DNA of 20,798 nucleotides from Candidatus Woesearchaeota archaeon (GTDB lineage Archaea; Nanobdellota; Nanobdellia; SCGC-AAA011-G17; UBA489): the NCBI GenBank assembly GCA_016177265.1, contig JACOVP010000052.1, forward strand, positions 1 through 20,798. The letters run 5' to 3'. Of this stretch, positions 1 through 6,357 are shown piece after piece. The translations under genes and the position numbers were made by a program. The notes beneath the pieces were generated by a model that was not told the origin of the DNA, searched no databases, and saw only the letters and a program-made list of their open reading frames with translations. Every line of letters starts with the position of its first letter. Position 1 is the stretch's first letter.

Positions 1-43
1 GTAGCTATAAGTTTGTCGTGATCACCCATAAAACAGAGAGAGT

Positions 44-345
44 AGGCTTGTTTAAAAGCTTTGCTTCAGAATCAAGAAGGAGGAATAATGACAAAGAAAG
101 CGTAGGTACAGGTGAAACTAAATGATAGTTTCAAGTGAAACAAAAGCCTAAAATCCTAGGCTTCAAAAAGTTTCCCCCCGTGAGGGGAAAGATCTACAAA
201 TAGTTTACCCCTACAAAATACTATAGTTTCAGGGGAAACAATGAAGAAGCATAATTCTTTCAAGAAAAATAAAATCACTGTAAAAATAAAAAAGTTCCTC
301 GAATAGTGGAGAAATAAAGTTGGTTCAGTTAAAAGCTTTGCTTAA
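44..345. repeat. Gene-free stretch rich in short direct and inverted repeats
   Basis: No convincing coding region is seen in 1-328. The 15-bp word TTAAAAGCTTTGCTT occurs at 52-66 and again at 329-343, where the second copy forms the end of the neighbouring minus-strand gene. Between them are TGAAACT/AGTTTCA (113-119 with 127-133), the near-palindrome GTTTCAAGTGAAAC (128-141), AAGCCTA/TAGGCTT (144-150 with 157-163), TTTCCCC/GGGGAAA (171-177 with 184-190) and an imperfect GTTTACCCCT/AGGGGAAAC pair (203-212 with 231-239). A CTACAAA...TAGTTT unit is repeated at 194-206 and 211-229. Function is unknown. Regulatory DNA, a small-RNA region or remnants of a degraded element are all possible. Confidence 0.55.
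281..298 (-). terminator. U-rich archaeal-type terminator
   Basis: Read on the minus strand, about 35-45 nt after the stop codon of the 329-826 gene, there are two closely spaced T-runs (TTTTTTATTTTT) without a required hairpin. This is the usual form of an archaeal intrinsic terminator. Confidence 0.4.
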
Positions 346-826
346 GGGCTACTGAAGAAAATAAATCTGGAACTGTAATGCAAAATTCCAAATCACACCC
401 GCACTTAAACCAGTACTCTCCAGGCTCCATCCTATGAAAAACAGGCGGTGCCACAACATACCTCTGTTTGGCGACAGAATAGTAAAAAAAGAGTCTTCTC
501 CCATTCCATCGTACAAACAGATTCGGCGGATCAACAACAATCCGAACATAATTCTTATAATCAACCATCACATCTTCCAAACAAGAAAGACGTAGAGGAA
601 AGGAAGTTCCATTACTTGTCTCTTTAGAGCTTCCATTGCCATTCCTCTTCACTAGTACAAGACCTTCCTTTTCTTTTCTTCTGATGACGTAAGGAACACC
701 ACGCTCCAGCAACAGCTCAACTACTTCCTCTACGGAGCTATCAGACAATTGGTGTGGTGCTGTCCGAAAGAAAATAGGCAGCGGATACTCTAAGGTCTGC
801 TGCACTAGTTTTCCCCCCTTTTTCAT
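329..826 (-). CDS. Hypothetical protein, 165 aa
   Basis: I do not recognise a family. The ATG at 826 is preferred over the in-frame TTG at 829, because a TATA-like TTAATAAA (about 850-857, minus) is centred some 27 bp upstream, giving a near-leaderless mRNA. The N-terminal half is charged and contains a helix-like VEEVVELLLERG segment followed by an Arg/Lys-rich stretch. The C-terminal half is rich in beta-prone aromatic segments (NLFVRWNGRRLFFYYS) and has a small cysteine cluster (CGCDLEFC) near residue 148. There is no signal peptide or membrane helix. The last codons (LKQSF-stop) coincide with a 15-bp repeat that recurs at 52-66. The gene is monocistronic and followed by a U-rich terminator. 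Coding status is likely; function is unknown. Confidence 0.6.
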   Translation of the reverse strand: MKKGGKLVQQTLEYPLPIFFRTAPHQLSDSSVEEVVELLLERGVPYVIRRKEKEGLVLVKRNGNGSSKETSNGTSFPLRLSCLEDVMVDYKNYVRIVVDPPNLFVRWNGRRLFFYYSVAKQRYVVAPPVFHRMEPGEYWFKCGCDLEFCITVPDLFSSVALKQSF

Positions 827-896
827 CAAGAAATAAGAGAAAGAACTTATTTATTAAGATTTGTGAACTAGAAAAGAAATGATAAAAAGATTGATA

Positions 897-1319
897 TTAT
901 TTTATAGGATACTGAGCCATTAACTCTTGCAACTGTTTGTCTGCGGCATCAAAACTTTCTTTATGGGTAGTATAATCATGTTCTCTAATCAATAATCCAG
1001 TAAAACTATGAACTTTCCATTCTGGACCGTGTTTTCTAATCCTATCAACTAATCCATCACCATTAAGATCTTGATGAAATTCAGAGCTGAGTAATCTATG
1101 CCCTAAAATACCTGGATACTCCTTTACATCTTGTGAACCATCAGCATAACGCACATATTCAACATGCCCAATTAATCCCGTTGCGAAAGATACTACTCGA
1201 CAGCCTGGTTTTTCTACAACTTGGTTATTGAAATACATATTGCATCCTCTCGTACCAAGTGCAGCAATTCCAAAAATTCCAATGAGTAAACCCGTACCCT
1301 TTAAAAGACGCATAGTCAT
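897..1319 (-). CDS. Small membrane-anchored/exported protein with EF-hand-like loop
   Basis: The product is 140 aa. It starts with a basic residue and a hydrophobic segment (about residues 7-24, LLKGTGLLIGIFGIAALG) typical of a signal anchor or uncleaved signal peptide, followed by a single Cys. Around residues 84-95 the sequence DLNGDGLVDRIR looks like a DxNxDGxxD calcium-binding loop, as in EF-hand or dockerin-like repeats. The rest is polar and ends in a helical DAADKQLQELMAQY. There are two possible ATGs (1319 and 1313). A weak TATA-like CATTTAA element about 30 bp upstream may allow its own expression, although the gene also lies 71 bp behind the minus-strand gene at 1391-1684. No known family is recognised. 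An extracytoplasmic role is inferred only from the N-terminus and calcium motif. Confidence 0.6.
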   Translation of the reverse strand: MTMRLLKGTGLLIGIFGIAALGTRGCNMYFNNQVVEKPGCRVVSFATGLIGHVEYVRYADGSQDVKEYPGILGHRLLSSEFHQDLNGDGLVDRIRKHGPEWKVHSFTGLLIREHDYTTHKESFDAADKQLQELMAQYPIK

Positions 1320-1390
1320 AGTAATCTCGGTAAAATGTAAGCGTTAAATGGTGCTGTTGATTGTGTCATGGTATTCTTCTCTACTCACAT

Positions 1391-1684
1391 TCATGCAGTT
1401 TCTTTGAATGTTTGTTGTGTTCCTACTCTGTACGGTTTTCCAAAATGTTCAAATTGCCTTATTCTTCCTTGAGAATCAACTACTGTTACACGATACATCC
1501 CCTGCGTGAATGTTTCTACTACAGGCATTCCACCTTTATCATAACCATGAATTTCTGTGACTTTATTTCTAGAATATCTATTATATTGTCCGTGCCTATC
1601 AGTAAATCCATCGACTAATTGAACATCAATAACTGTTCCTTCACAGGTTCTTGGTTTAAAGTGTTGTAAGATTTTTTCTAACAT
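1391..1684 (-). CDS. Hypothetical protein, 97 aa
   Basis: I do not recognise this protein. It has no signal peptide. It starts with a short amphipathic helix (MLEKILQHFKPR), followed by beta-prone polar segments such as GTVIDVQLVDGF, MYRVTVVDSQG and IRQFEHFGKPYR. The stretch DRHGQYNRYSRNKVTEIHGYDKGG is Asn/Gly/Asp-rich and may be a loop. The gene lies 17 bp downstream of the TrmB-like gene on the same strand and was probably co-transcribed with it. No strong Shine-Dalgarno sequence precedes the ATG at 1684. Linkage to the regulator is the only clue to its role. Confidence 0.55.
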   Translation of the reverse strand: MLEKILQHFKPRTCEGTVIDVQLVDGFTDRHGQYNRYSRNKVTEIHGYDKGGMPVVETFTQGMYRVTVVDSQGRIRQFEHFGKPYRVGTQQTFKETA

Positions 1685-1701
1685 AGTTTAGACAAGTTTC
1701 C

Positions 1702-2520
1702 TTACTTCTTCATAACCTTTACTGTTTGTAAATCATTCCAATAGGAATTGAACATGTTGCTAAAAGCCTTCGTGAAGAACGGTGTATTCACCCAGACGCC
1801 AGTGTCATAGTTCTCGTGCACATCAACGTCATCAGAGACCATGAATAGTACTTCCTGGTCATCAATAATCGTAAATCTCCCTTTGAAGTTCTCCAGCTGT
1901 TTAAATTGCACGCAATCCTTCAGTTCCTGCAAAGACTTATGCGAGCCATCGGCAAGAGGTGCTGCTATCCTAATCTTGACGCCTTGGTCATGTAATTTCT
2001 GCAGTAATCCTTTGTATCTTTTTAATTTCCTTTGTAATCCGGCTGCACTTGTCACTAGAACAACAGACTTCTGTGCTTTCTCTAACATGCCTCGTAAATG
2101 TGCATACACTGAATCCCTTCCCTTGAAAGAGCCAGCCAAAGAGTAAGGATCAACCTTCTGAATCCCCTGCTTGTACAGTAATTCAATGTCATGGAACACA
2201 GGATCAGTCTTCACTTCATCCAAGAACTGCACTCTATGCTCTGCCTTGACATGGATGTCATCCTTCATTCTCCTGACAATCTCATCAGGCTTGACAGCAA
2301 TATAGCGAATAGGTCTCCCTAGTTTCATGATGACAAAGCTCTTCTTCTCTAGGCTTTCCAGGACATCATAGCTACGAGAACGAGGAACTTGAGAAATATC
2401 GCTTAATTCTCCTGCAGTTGCTATGCCCCTAGCAAGTAAAGCAGTCCAAATCTTGACTTCATAAATATTGAGATCAAATGCAGCCCTGAGCTTCTTCAAC
2501 AGTTCTTCTTTCACAATCAT
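1702..2520 (-). CDS. TrmB-family transcriptional regulator
   Basis: This 272-aa protein has the two-part architecture of TrmB-like regulators. An N-terminal winged helix-turn-helix (about residues 5-80) carries the family pattern of a YEVKIWTALLARG helix, an ELSDISQVPRSRSYDVLESLEKKSF recognition helix and wing, and a PIRYIAVKP strand. A C-terminal phospholipase-D-like sensor domain (about 115-265) ends in the characteristic GRFTIIDDQEVLFMVSDD, TGVWVNTP and NSYWN elements. In known TrmB proteins this domain often binds sugars; the ligand here cannot be predicted. The ATG at 2520 is preferred to the GTG at 2538, because the GTG lies inside the GAGGTGAT Shine-Dalgarno-like site. A TATA box (CTTTATAAAG, 2570-2579, minus) is at the expected distance. 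Likely targets include its own operon with the two small downstream genes. Confidence 0.85.
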   Translation of the reverse strand: MIVKEELLKKLRAAFDLNIYEVKIWTALLARGIATAGELSDISQVPRSRSYDVLESLEKKSFVIMKLGRPIRYIAVKPDEIVRRMKDDIHVKAEHRVQFLDEVKTDPVFHDIELLYKQGIQKVDPYSLAGSFKGRDSVYAHLRGMLEKAQKSVVLVTSAAGLQRKLKRYKGLLQKLHDQGVKIRIAAPLADGSHKSLQELKDCVQFKQLENFKGRFTIIDDQEVLFMVSDDVDVHENYDTGVWVNTPFFTKAFSNMFNSYWNDLQTVKVMKK

Positions 2521-2569
2521 ACGTCTACCTTCTATCACCTCTCAGGTACTACATTTTGGGGAGTTGTCC

Positions 2570-2579
2570 TTTATAAAGC
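2570..2579 (-). promoter_or_regulatory. TATA box of the TrmB-like gene
   Basis: CTTTATAAAG on the minus strand predicts transcription from about 2548, giving a leader of roughly 28 nt that contains GAGGTGAT before the ATG at 2520. Confidence 0.5.
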
Positions 2580-2598
2580 TTTCGGTTTATTACTACCG

Positions 2599-2626
2599 TT
2601 TGTAAGTAAAAAAGAAGAAAAAGAAC
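2599..2626 (-). terminator. U-rich terminator after the lipoprotein gene
   Basis: Immediately after the stop codon at 2627, the minus strand reads CTTTTTCTTCTTTTTTAC. This pyrimidine/T-rich run is typical of archaeal intrinsic termination. Confidence 0.45.
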
Positions 2627-2839
2627 TTAGAAATCTACGTCCAACTCCTTATCCAGCCCCTCTAAATCGCTCAGGTCTTCCTCATCCATCGTATCCAACC
2701 CAGTTAACCCCCCTCCTAGGCCCTCAACATCTCCTACTTTGCCGCTTGGTGTACCTTGATCTGCCTGTGGCTGAGGAACACTGCATCCTACGACAAAAAG
2801 GAATAAGGTAAAAAGAAAGAACAACGATCCTAGTTTCAT
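2627..2839 (-). CDS. Small predicted lipoprotein, 70 aa
   Basis: The protein starts MKLGSLFFLFTLFLFVVGCS, a short basic n-region, a Phe/Leu-rich h-region and a lipobox-like VVGC with the Cys at residue 19. The mature part is a Pro/Gly-rich linker followed by a very acidic tail (repeated DEED, DLSDLEGLD). This suggests an externally anchored acidic peptide. The start codon overlaps the stop of the upstream gene in an ATGA arrangement, so translational coupling in a two-gene operon is likely. No domain is recognised; lipidation is inferred from the motif only. Confidence 0.65.
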   Translation of the reverse strand: MKLGSLFFLFTLFLFVVGCSVPQPQADQGTPSGKVGDVEGLGGGLTGLDTMDEEDLSDLEGLDKELDVDF

Positions 2840-3849
2840 GCTACCACCTCTTCTTCAGCTGCTACCGGCGCTACATCCGTAACCTTGACAACGCTCGCTA
2901 CATCCTTTCCCTTCCCTATCTGTCGAAAGCGATGTACAACATCCTTTAAGAGTCCATGGAGTTTCTTCAACGATTCCTTCACCACATCCTTATCTCCCTG
3001 TTCTAAATCCTGCTTCACTACTTCGACCTGTGCATCAACTGCTTTCAGTGCATCCTCAACAGCCTGTAGTTGCGCTTGGCTACCGCCGCTTGTTTTCAGA
3101 CGCTCTAAGAGGAGATCCAATTTCTCATGCACTGCTTCAGCCTTTGCCAGCAAACTCCGTGCCCTGCCAGAATGAACCTCATCCTGTTTTTTATGGAAAA
3201 ACTGCTTGAACTCCACCCACGTTGCGCTCACTTTTCTCATGACAGCCTTCAATTCTGGTCGTGTCTTCGCAGCTGCTATTTCTGTTTTTAGTGTCTGCAG
3301 ACGAGTCAACCAATCATCTATCGGAGCTACAGTTGTTGCTGCAACATCCGTAACATCCGTAGTTGCTATAACATCCACAGGTGGTACAGGAGTTACTCTA
3401 TTCTTTAACGCTCCCAAAGCCTCAATCATCCTGTCAACAACTTTGTTTAAATGCTCCTTAATCTTGTCAAACGCTACCCCGCAATTCCCTTCCAAGGTTT
3501 GTTTTGCTCTACACTTTTCTTTCAGTTCTTTTGCAGCATCACTAATGTCTTTTTTTCGTTCCTTTGCCTTCTCCAGACGTTCCTTCACCTTGCCACGCTG
3601 GCGCTGTTTTGAGTCATCCGTATCATCATCTTCCCGTTCATCTTCGTCCTCATCGTCATCATCGTCGCTTTCTTTATTTTTGTTTAGCCGTTCTTGTTTT
3701 TCTTCCAGGCTAAGTTGTTTTTTGATACCAGTCTCTTGTCCCTTTTTCACATCTTGAGAATCCCTACTTTTACCATAGTCTGCATAAGCTACTGACAGGG
3801 TACTCAATAGAAACGCAACCAAAACCAGAATAGTAAAGATCTTTTTCAT
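2836..3849 (-). CDS. Secreted acidic, coiled-coil-rich protein
   Basis: The ATG at 3849 is chosen over upstream in-frame codons. It is preceded by GGTGAT six bases away, and the first residues form a clean signal peptide (MKKIFTILVLVAFLLSTLSVAYA, about 1-23) with an AYA-type cleavage site. The 337-aa product then has a Lys/Gln-rich helix, an Asp/Glu run (about 61-79), a long charged helical region with two Cys (KEKCRAKQTLEGNC), a Thr/Val/Pro-rich linker with repeated VTDVA-like words, a second long coiled-coil region and an acidic Ala/Val tail. It resembles helical secreted DPANN proteins of unknown role; no enzyme motif is visible. It is co-transcribed with the lipoprotein gene through a 4-bp overlap. 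Confidence 0.7.
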   Translation of the reverse strand: MKKIFTILVLVAFLLSTLSVAYADYGKSRDSQDVKKGQETGIKKQLSLEEKQERLNKNKESDDDDDEDEDEREDDDTDDSKQRQRGKVKERLEKAKERKKDISDAAKELKEKCRAKQTLEGNCGVAFDKIKEHLNKVVDRMIEALGALKNRVTPVPPVDVIATTDVTDVAATTVAPIDDWLTRLQTLKTEIAAAKTRPELKAVMRKVSATWVEFKQFFHKKQDEVHSGRARSLLAKAEAVHEKLDLLLERLKTSGGSQAQLQAVEDALKAVDAQVEVVKQDLEQGDKDVVKESLKKLHGLLKDVVHRFRQIGKGKDVASVVKVTDVAPVAAEEEVVA

Positions 3850-3880
3850 AGGTATCACCACAAAAAAGAGAGAAATACTA

Positions 3881-3890
3881 CTATTTAAAG
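3881..3890 (-). promoter_or_regulatory. TATA box of the secreted protein/lipoprotein operon
   Basis: CTTTAAATAG on the minus strand lies about 32-41 bp upstream of the ATG at 3849. This leaves room for a short leader carrying the GGTGAT ribosome-binding site. Confidence 0.5.
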
Positions 3891-3932
3891 ACTGTGGTTG
3901 CAAATTGGTGAAAGTGTAAGGAATAAAAGAAG

Positions 3933-4073
3933 TTAGTTGAGATAACCAAGAATGTATAGTAAGACTAGGAGTACAATGATGAGTGCAAGCGCTACACGAT
4001 CTTTCTTTTTGAAAAAAGCATAAACTATAGCAACAACAACCAAAGCAATTCCCACAAGATCAAATCCAGCCAT
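3933..4073 (-). CDS. 46-aa hydrophobic protein, two predicted membrane helices
   Basis: This small ORF reads from ATG (4073) to TAA (3933). The translation begins MAGFDLVGIALVVVAIVYAF, continues through a basic FKKKDR turn and then a second hydrophobic stretch (VALALIIVLLVLLYILGYL). That is a textbook two-helix hairpin with a positively charged loop. The upstream small ORF ends 3 bp before this start, and its last codons supply GGTGA nine bases before the ATG. It therefore looks like the second gene of a tiny operon. Function is unknown; small holin-like, toxin-like or membrane-organising roles would all fit. Confidence 0.6.
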   Translation of the reverse strand: MAGFDLVGIALVVVAIVYAFFKKKDRVALALIIVLLVLLYILGYLN

Positions 4074-4076
4074 ATA

Positions 4077-4214
4077 TTATTCACCCACCGCTATGAGTAA
4101 TGATCCAAAACCAACGAGTGCCGTACCGATAACGGTCTGTTGATAAGCAAGAAGGAAGAAACCTATCGCCCCTATAATCGCACCTATGATGCGGATACCA
4201 AATCTGATATCAAT
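4077..4214 (-). CDS. 45-aa hydrophobic protein, probable first gene of a small membrane operon
   Basis: From a TTG at 4214 preceded by GGAAGG, the frame reads MISDFGIRIIGAIIGAIGFF, then a LLAYQQ segment and a second Gly/Leu-rich hydrophobic helix (IGTALVGFGSLLIAVGE). Two membrane helices are predicted. An in-frame GTG at 4247 would add 11 residues. It lies about 22 bp from a TATA box (CCTTTAAATAAT, 4264-4275, minus) and could be the start of a leaderless form. The start is therefore uncertain, but the hydrophobic pattern is consistent and the ORF is tightly linked to the next small membrane ORF. No family is recognised. Confidence 0.5.
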   Translation of the reverse strand: MDIRFGIRIIGAIIGAIGFFLLAYQQTVIGTALVGFGSLLIAVGE

Positions 4215-4263
4215 TTTTCCTTCCTTATACACAGACGCCCACCCACATCCCTAGAGAAGATGC

Positions 4264-4275
4264 TATTATTTAAAG
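4264..4275 (-). promoter_or_regulatory. TATA box of the small membrane-protein operon
   Basis: CCTTTAAATAAT on the minus strand lies upstream of both candidate starts (4247 and 4214) of the 45-56 aa ORF. Confidence 0.45.
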
Positions 4276-4311
4276 GCTACGGTTTATAAAAAGTATCCCG
4301 CAAGTAACTAC

Positions 4312-4324
4312 TATATTTAAATAA
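4312..4324 (+). promoter_or_regulatory. TATA box of the 4345 gene
   Basis: TATATTTAAATAA is centred about 28 bp upstream of the GTG at 4345, predicting a leaderless transcript. Confidence 0.55.
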
Positions 4325-4344
4325 GAGATCAATCTTAATAAGGT

Positions 4345-4635
4345 GTGGGAAAAGTCATCTACGACGAGAGATGGAATCAAGAGACACTACCAAATCTGGA
4401 TAGGATCCTAAGAAAACGACAAGCAGAATACATCACAGCCACAGACACTCCTGAAGCAATCTATGCATATCAGGGAGTAACCATCTTCTACAGGGAGCAT
4501 ATTGAACGAGAGAAAGGTCTGAGATCAATCATCATACTCTTTGGAAAAGAAGGAGATATAGGGGAAGTAGAAAAAATACTGCTAGAAGAACTCAGAGAAG
4601 CGCAGCAAGTTACTGGACAAAGTGCAGCTGCTTGA
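4345..4635 (+). CDS. Hypothetical 96-aa protein with GTG start
   Basis: I do not recognise this family. The GTG at 4345 is supported by the TATA box 28 bp upstream. The protein has an N-terminal charged part (YDERWNQETLPNLDRILRKRQ), a central beta-prone region (IYAYQGVTIFYREHIEREKG, then RSIIILFG) and a C-terminal helix (VEKILLEELREAQQV). The alternation suggests a small alpha/beta domain without membrane segments. Its last 26 bp overlap the 3' end of trpS on the opposite strand, so the two genes converge and their transcripts would be complementary at the ends. Confidence 0.6.
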   Translation: MGKVIYDERWNQETLPNLDRILRKRQAEYITATDTPEAIYAYQGVTIFYREHIEREKGLRSIIILFGKEGDIGEVEKILLEELREAQQVTGQSAAA

Positions 4636-5692
4636 CGTGTTTTCTTGCTTTCGTTAAATTTTTTGTAAATGCAGTCATAAAATGATCCATCTTGTGTATC
4701 GCCAACTGTTTTAATTCCCCGCTCGTCATCTTCCCAGATGTGTACTCTTTATAGATGTGCATCAGTTCAGCATCGTCCTCAATCAAATGCTGCTTCAATA
4801 ATTCAAAGACCATATCCTCCTCAGGAATACCACCTAAACGTCTATGCTCTTCCAATGTTTTTCTGCCTCCAGTTTTTGCTTTCAGAATTTTCCGTTTGAC
4901 AGATTCCAGATCTTCAGGTAATTCTATGCATGACTCTGGTTTGGATTTGGACATCTTGAAATCGCCATTCAGAGCTGGGGTAAACTTATGGTACATCGAA
5001 CTAATGAGAACATACTTTTTATCTTTTGCTCTCCGAATGTAGTCCCTTGCTAACCGAAGATGGGGTGCTTGGTCTATGCCCACAGGAATAACTCCAGGCA
5101 TCCGTTTTTTCAGTTGTGGATACAGCATATCTCCTATTTGTGTCACTGAAGACATGATTTTTCCAGGATCTGCGCTCCCATAGGCTGCCCGAAATTCATT
5201 CAAGGTAATTTTCTTCGATGCCTCAAACGCTACCTGGATCACATCCATATTCTCTGATTGGAAATAGAATGTTGTTTTCTTCGGATCAAGTCCCAAAGCG
5301 ATATAAGCTGGAATATGAAAGTCCAGTGCTCTTTTTCTTGCTTCTTCTATGCTGACTCCTCTTGCTGCAGCTGACTCCAAGTCTGCTACTAAAATGTAAG
5401 TCTCTGCTCCATGATCCTGAAAATACCGTAAGTTCTCTACAACCATCTTGTTCCCTAAATGCAATTTTTCTCCAGAAGGCATAATGCCACTCAACGCATA
5501 GAAGGGTTTTTTCTTCTTAATACAGTCCGCTATAATCCCCAGATCTTGACCAGCAAACACAACCCCTCTTCTCATGATTCTATTAGGCTGAGGAAAGAGT
5601 GACTGAGAAAAGGGCTCTAGGCCAAATTCCTTCAGCAACCGTTCATAATCCTCTATAAGCATCGATCCCCACGGATCCACTAACACCGTCAT
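4610..5692 (-). CDS. trpS: Tryptophanyl-tRNA synthetase, archaeal/eukaryotic type
   Basis: The enzyme charges tRNA-Trp with tryptophan using ATP. The 360-aa product begins MTVLVDPWG...LIEDYE, the conserved start of archaeal/eukaryotic TrpRS. The class I HIGH-like signature is PSGEKLHLGN (72-81) and the KMSKS loop is at 246-250. GIDQAPHLRLARD (205-217) and the C-terminal GGRKTLEEHRRLGG, IEDDAEL and YTSGKMTSGELK blocks match the TrpRS rather than the TyrRS pattern. The ATG at 5692 is chosen because a TATA box (GTTTTAAATAC, 5714-5724, minus) lies about 27 bp upstream and no ribosome-binding site is present. The in-frame extension to 5755 would run through this promoter. The gene stands alone, divergent from 5788 and convergent with 4345. 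Confidence 0.93.
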   Translation of the reverse strand: MTVLVDPWGSMLIEDYERLLKEFGLEPFSQSLFPQPNRIMRRGVVFAGQDLGIIADCIKKKKPFYALSGIMPSGEKLHLGNKMVVENLRYFQDHGAETYILVADLESAAARGVSIEEARKRALDFHIPAYIALGLDPKKTTFYFQSENMDVIQVAFEASKKITLNEFRAAYGSADPGKIMSSVTQIGDMLYPQLKKRMPGVIPVGIDQAPHLRLARDYIRRAKDKKYVLISSMYHKFTPALNGDFKMSKSKPESCIELPEDLESVKRKILKAKTGGRKTLEEHRRLGGIPEEDMVFELLKQHLIEDDAELMHIYKEYTSGKMTSGELKQLAIHKMDHFMTAFTKNLTKARKHVKQLHFVQ

Positions 5693-5713
5693 AGGGGGAA
5701 AGGAAGAAGTGAT

Positions 5714-5724
5714 GTATTTAAAAC
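5714..5724 (-). promoter_or_regulatory. TATA box of trpS
   Basis: GTTTTAAATAC on the minus strand, about 27 bp upstream of ATG 5692, predicts a leaderless trpS mRNA and fixes the start codon. Confidence 0.6.
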
Positions 5725-5754
5725 TTTTGAACCTAATCAAGAAACAACGCAACA

Positions 5755-5762
5755 CTTATAAG
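5755..5762 (+). promoter_or_regulatory. TATA box of the 5788 gene
   Basis: CTTATAAG is centred about 30 bp upstream of ATG 5788 and divergent from the trpS promoter. Confidence 0.5.
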
Positions 5763-5787
5763 ACCTAAAGACACCCCTAAGAGCCAT

Positions 5788-6321
5788 ATGGGTGATGAAA
5801 AGAGTTTAGAGAACTACGTGTTTGGGAGTAAGAGAGGCTTCGCCATCATTAAGTATGCAGGGATATTTGATCTTGCTGATCTCATAGCGAGAATAAAAAA
5901 ATGGTCTGCACAGCGCTACTATGGTATAGGAGAGAAAGAGCATACTGAAGCAGTCAAACCCTCGGGAAAAGACATCCTCTTTGAGTTTGAAGGGGAGAGA
6001 AAAGTAACAGATTATGTCAAGTTTGAGGTGCTGGTAAAAATAAATATCTTGCGATTGATCGACGTGATTAGAGAAACAGCTGAAGGAAAGGAGAGAAAGC
6101 AGCAGGCAGAAGTTGAAGTGGGCATAAAAGCGCGGATGGTCAAGAACTACAAAGATACTTTCAAAAGCGAAGACAAATCAAAGATTCAAGAATTCTTCCG
6201 GCAGATCTACGAGCGATTTATTGCGAAAAGACAGCTAGATGATCTAAAAGGAAAGCTCGTTGCAGAGGTGCTCGCCTTGGGAGATGAGATAAAAAGCTCC
6301 TTAAACGTGCCAAGGAAATAG
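5788..6321 (+). CDS. Uncharacterised protein, first of a tandem paralog pair
   Basis: The 177-aa protein is soluble, with no signal peptide or membrane helix, and is not a family I can name. It aligns along most of its length with the protein encoded just downstream. Shared elements are a Y/F-x-G-I-x-x-x-D-D/A-L start, a K-K/Q-W block, an I-x-E-K-E-H motif (residues 48-53 region), KVTDY[VI]K[FY] near residue 75, and a second half with a beta strand, a D-Y-x-D/E turn and two long helices ending in a [LI]x[ED]I[K]xxLN motif. The pattern suggests two alpha/beta half-domains followed by a helical tail. It is expressed from its own TATA box with no ribosome-binding site. Confidence 0.65.
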   Translation: MGDEKSLENYVFGSKRGFAIIKYAGIFDLADLIARIKKWSAQRYYGIGEKEHTEAVKPSGKDILFEFEGERKVTDYVKFEVLVKINILRLIDVIRETAEGKERKQQAEVEVGIKARMVKNYKDTFKSEDKSKIQEFFRQIYERFIAKRQLDDLKGKLVAEVLALGDEIKSSLNVPRK

Positions 6322-6324
6322 CAA

Positions 6325-6335
6325 GTTTTATTAAG
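6325..6335 (+). promoter_or_regulatory. TATA-like element of the 6358 gene
   Basis: GTTTTATTAAG sits in the 36-bp gap between the two paralogs, 28 bp upstream of the second ATG. This is consistent with separate leaderless transcription. Confidence 0.4.
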
Positions 6336-6357
6336 AAGAAATCAGCCAAATAAGGAC

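Noticed and set aside
77..105. A gene starting at ATG 88 after a perfect AGGAGG site
   Set aside because: The frame closes after five codons (MTKKA-stop), so it cannot be a normal gene. It could only be a leader peptide or chance.
44..345. A CRISPR array
   Set aside because: The repeats are too short, unequal in spacing and mostly inverted. No regular repeat-spacer pattern is present.
3206..3757. Long plus-strand ORF of 183 codons opposite the secreted coiled-coil protein
   Set aside because: It is Ser-rich, a mirror of the acidic coding strand, and the minus strand has a signal peptide, ribosome-binding site and TATA box.
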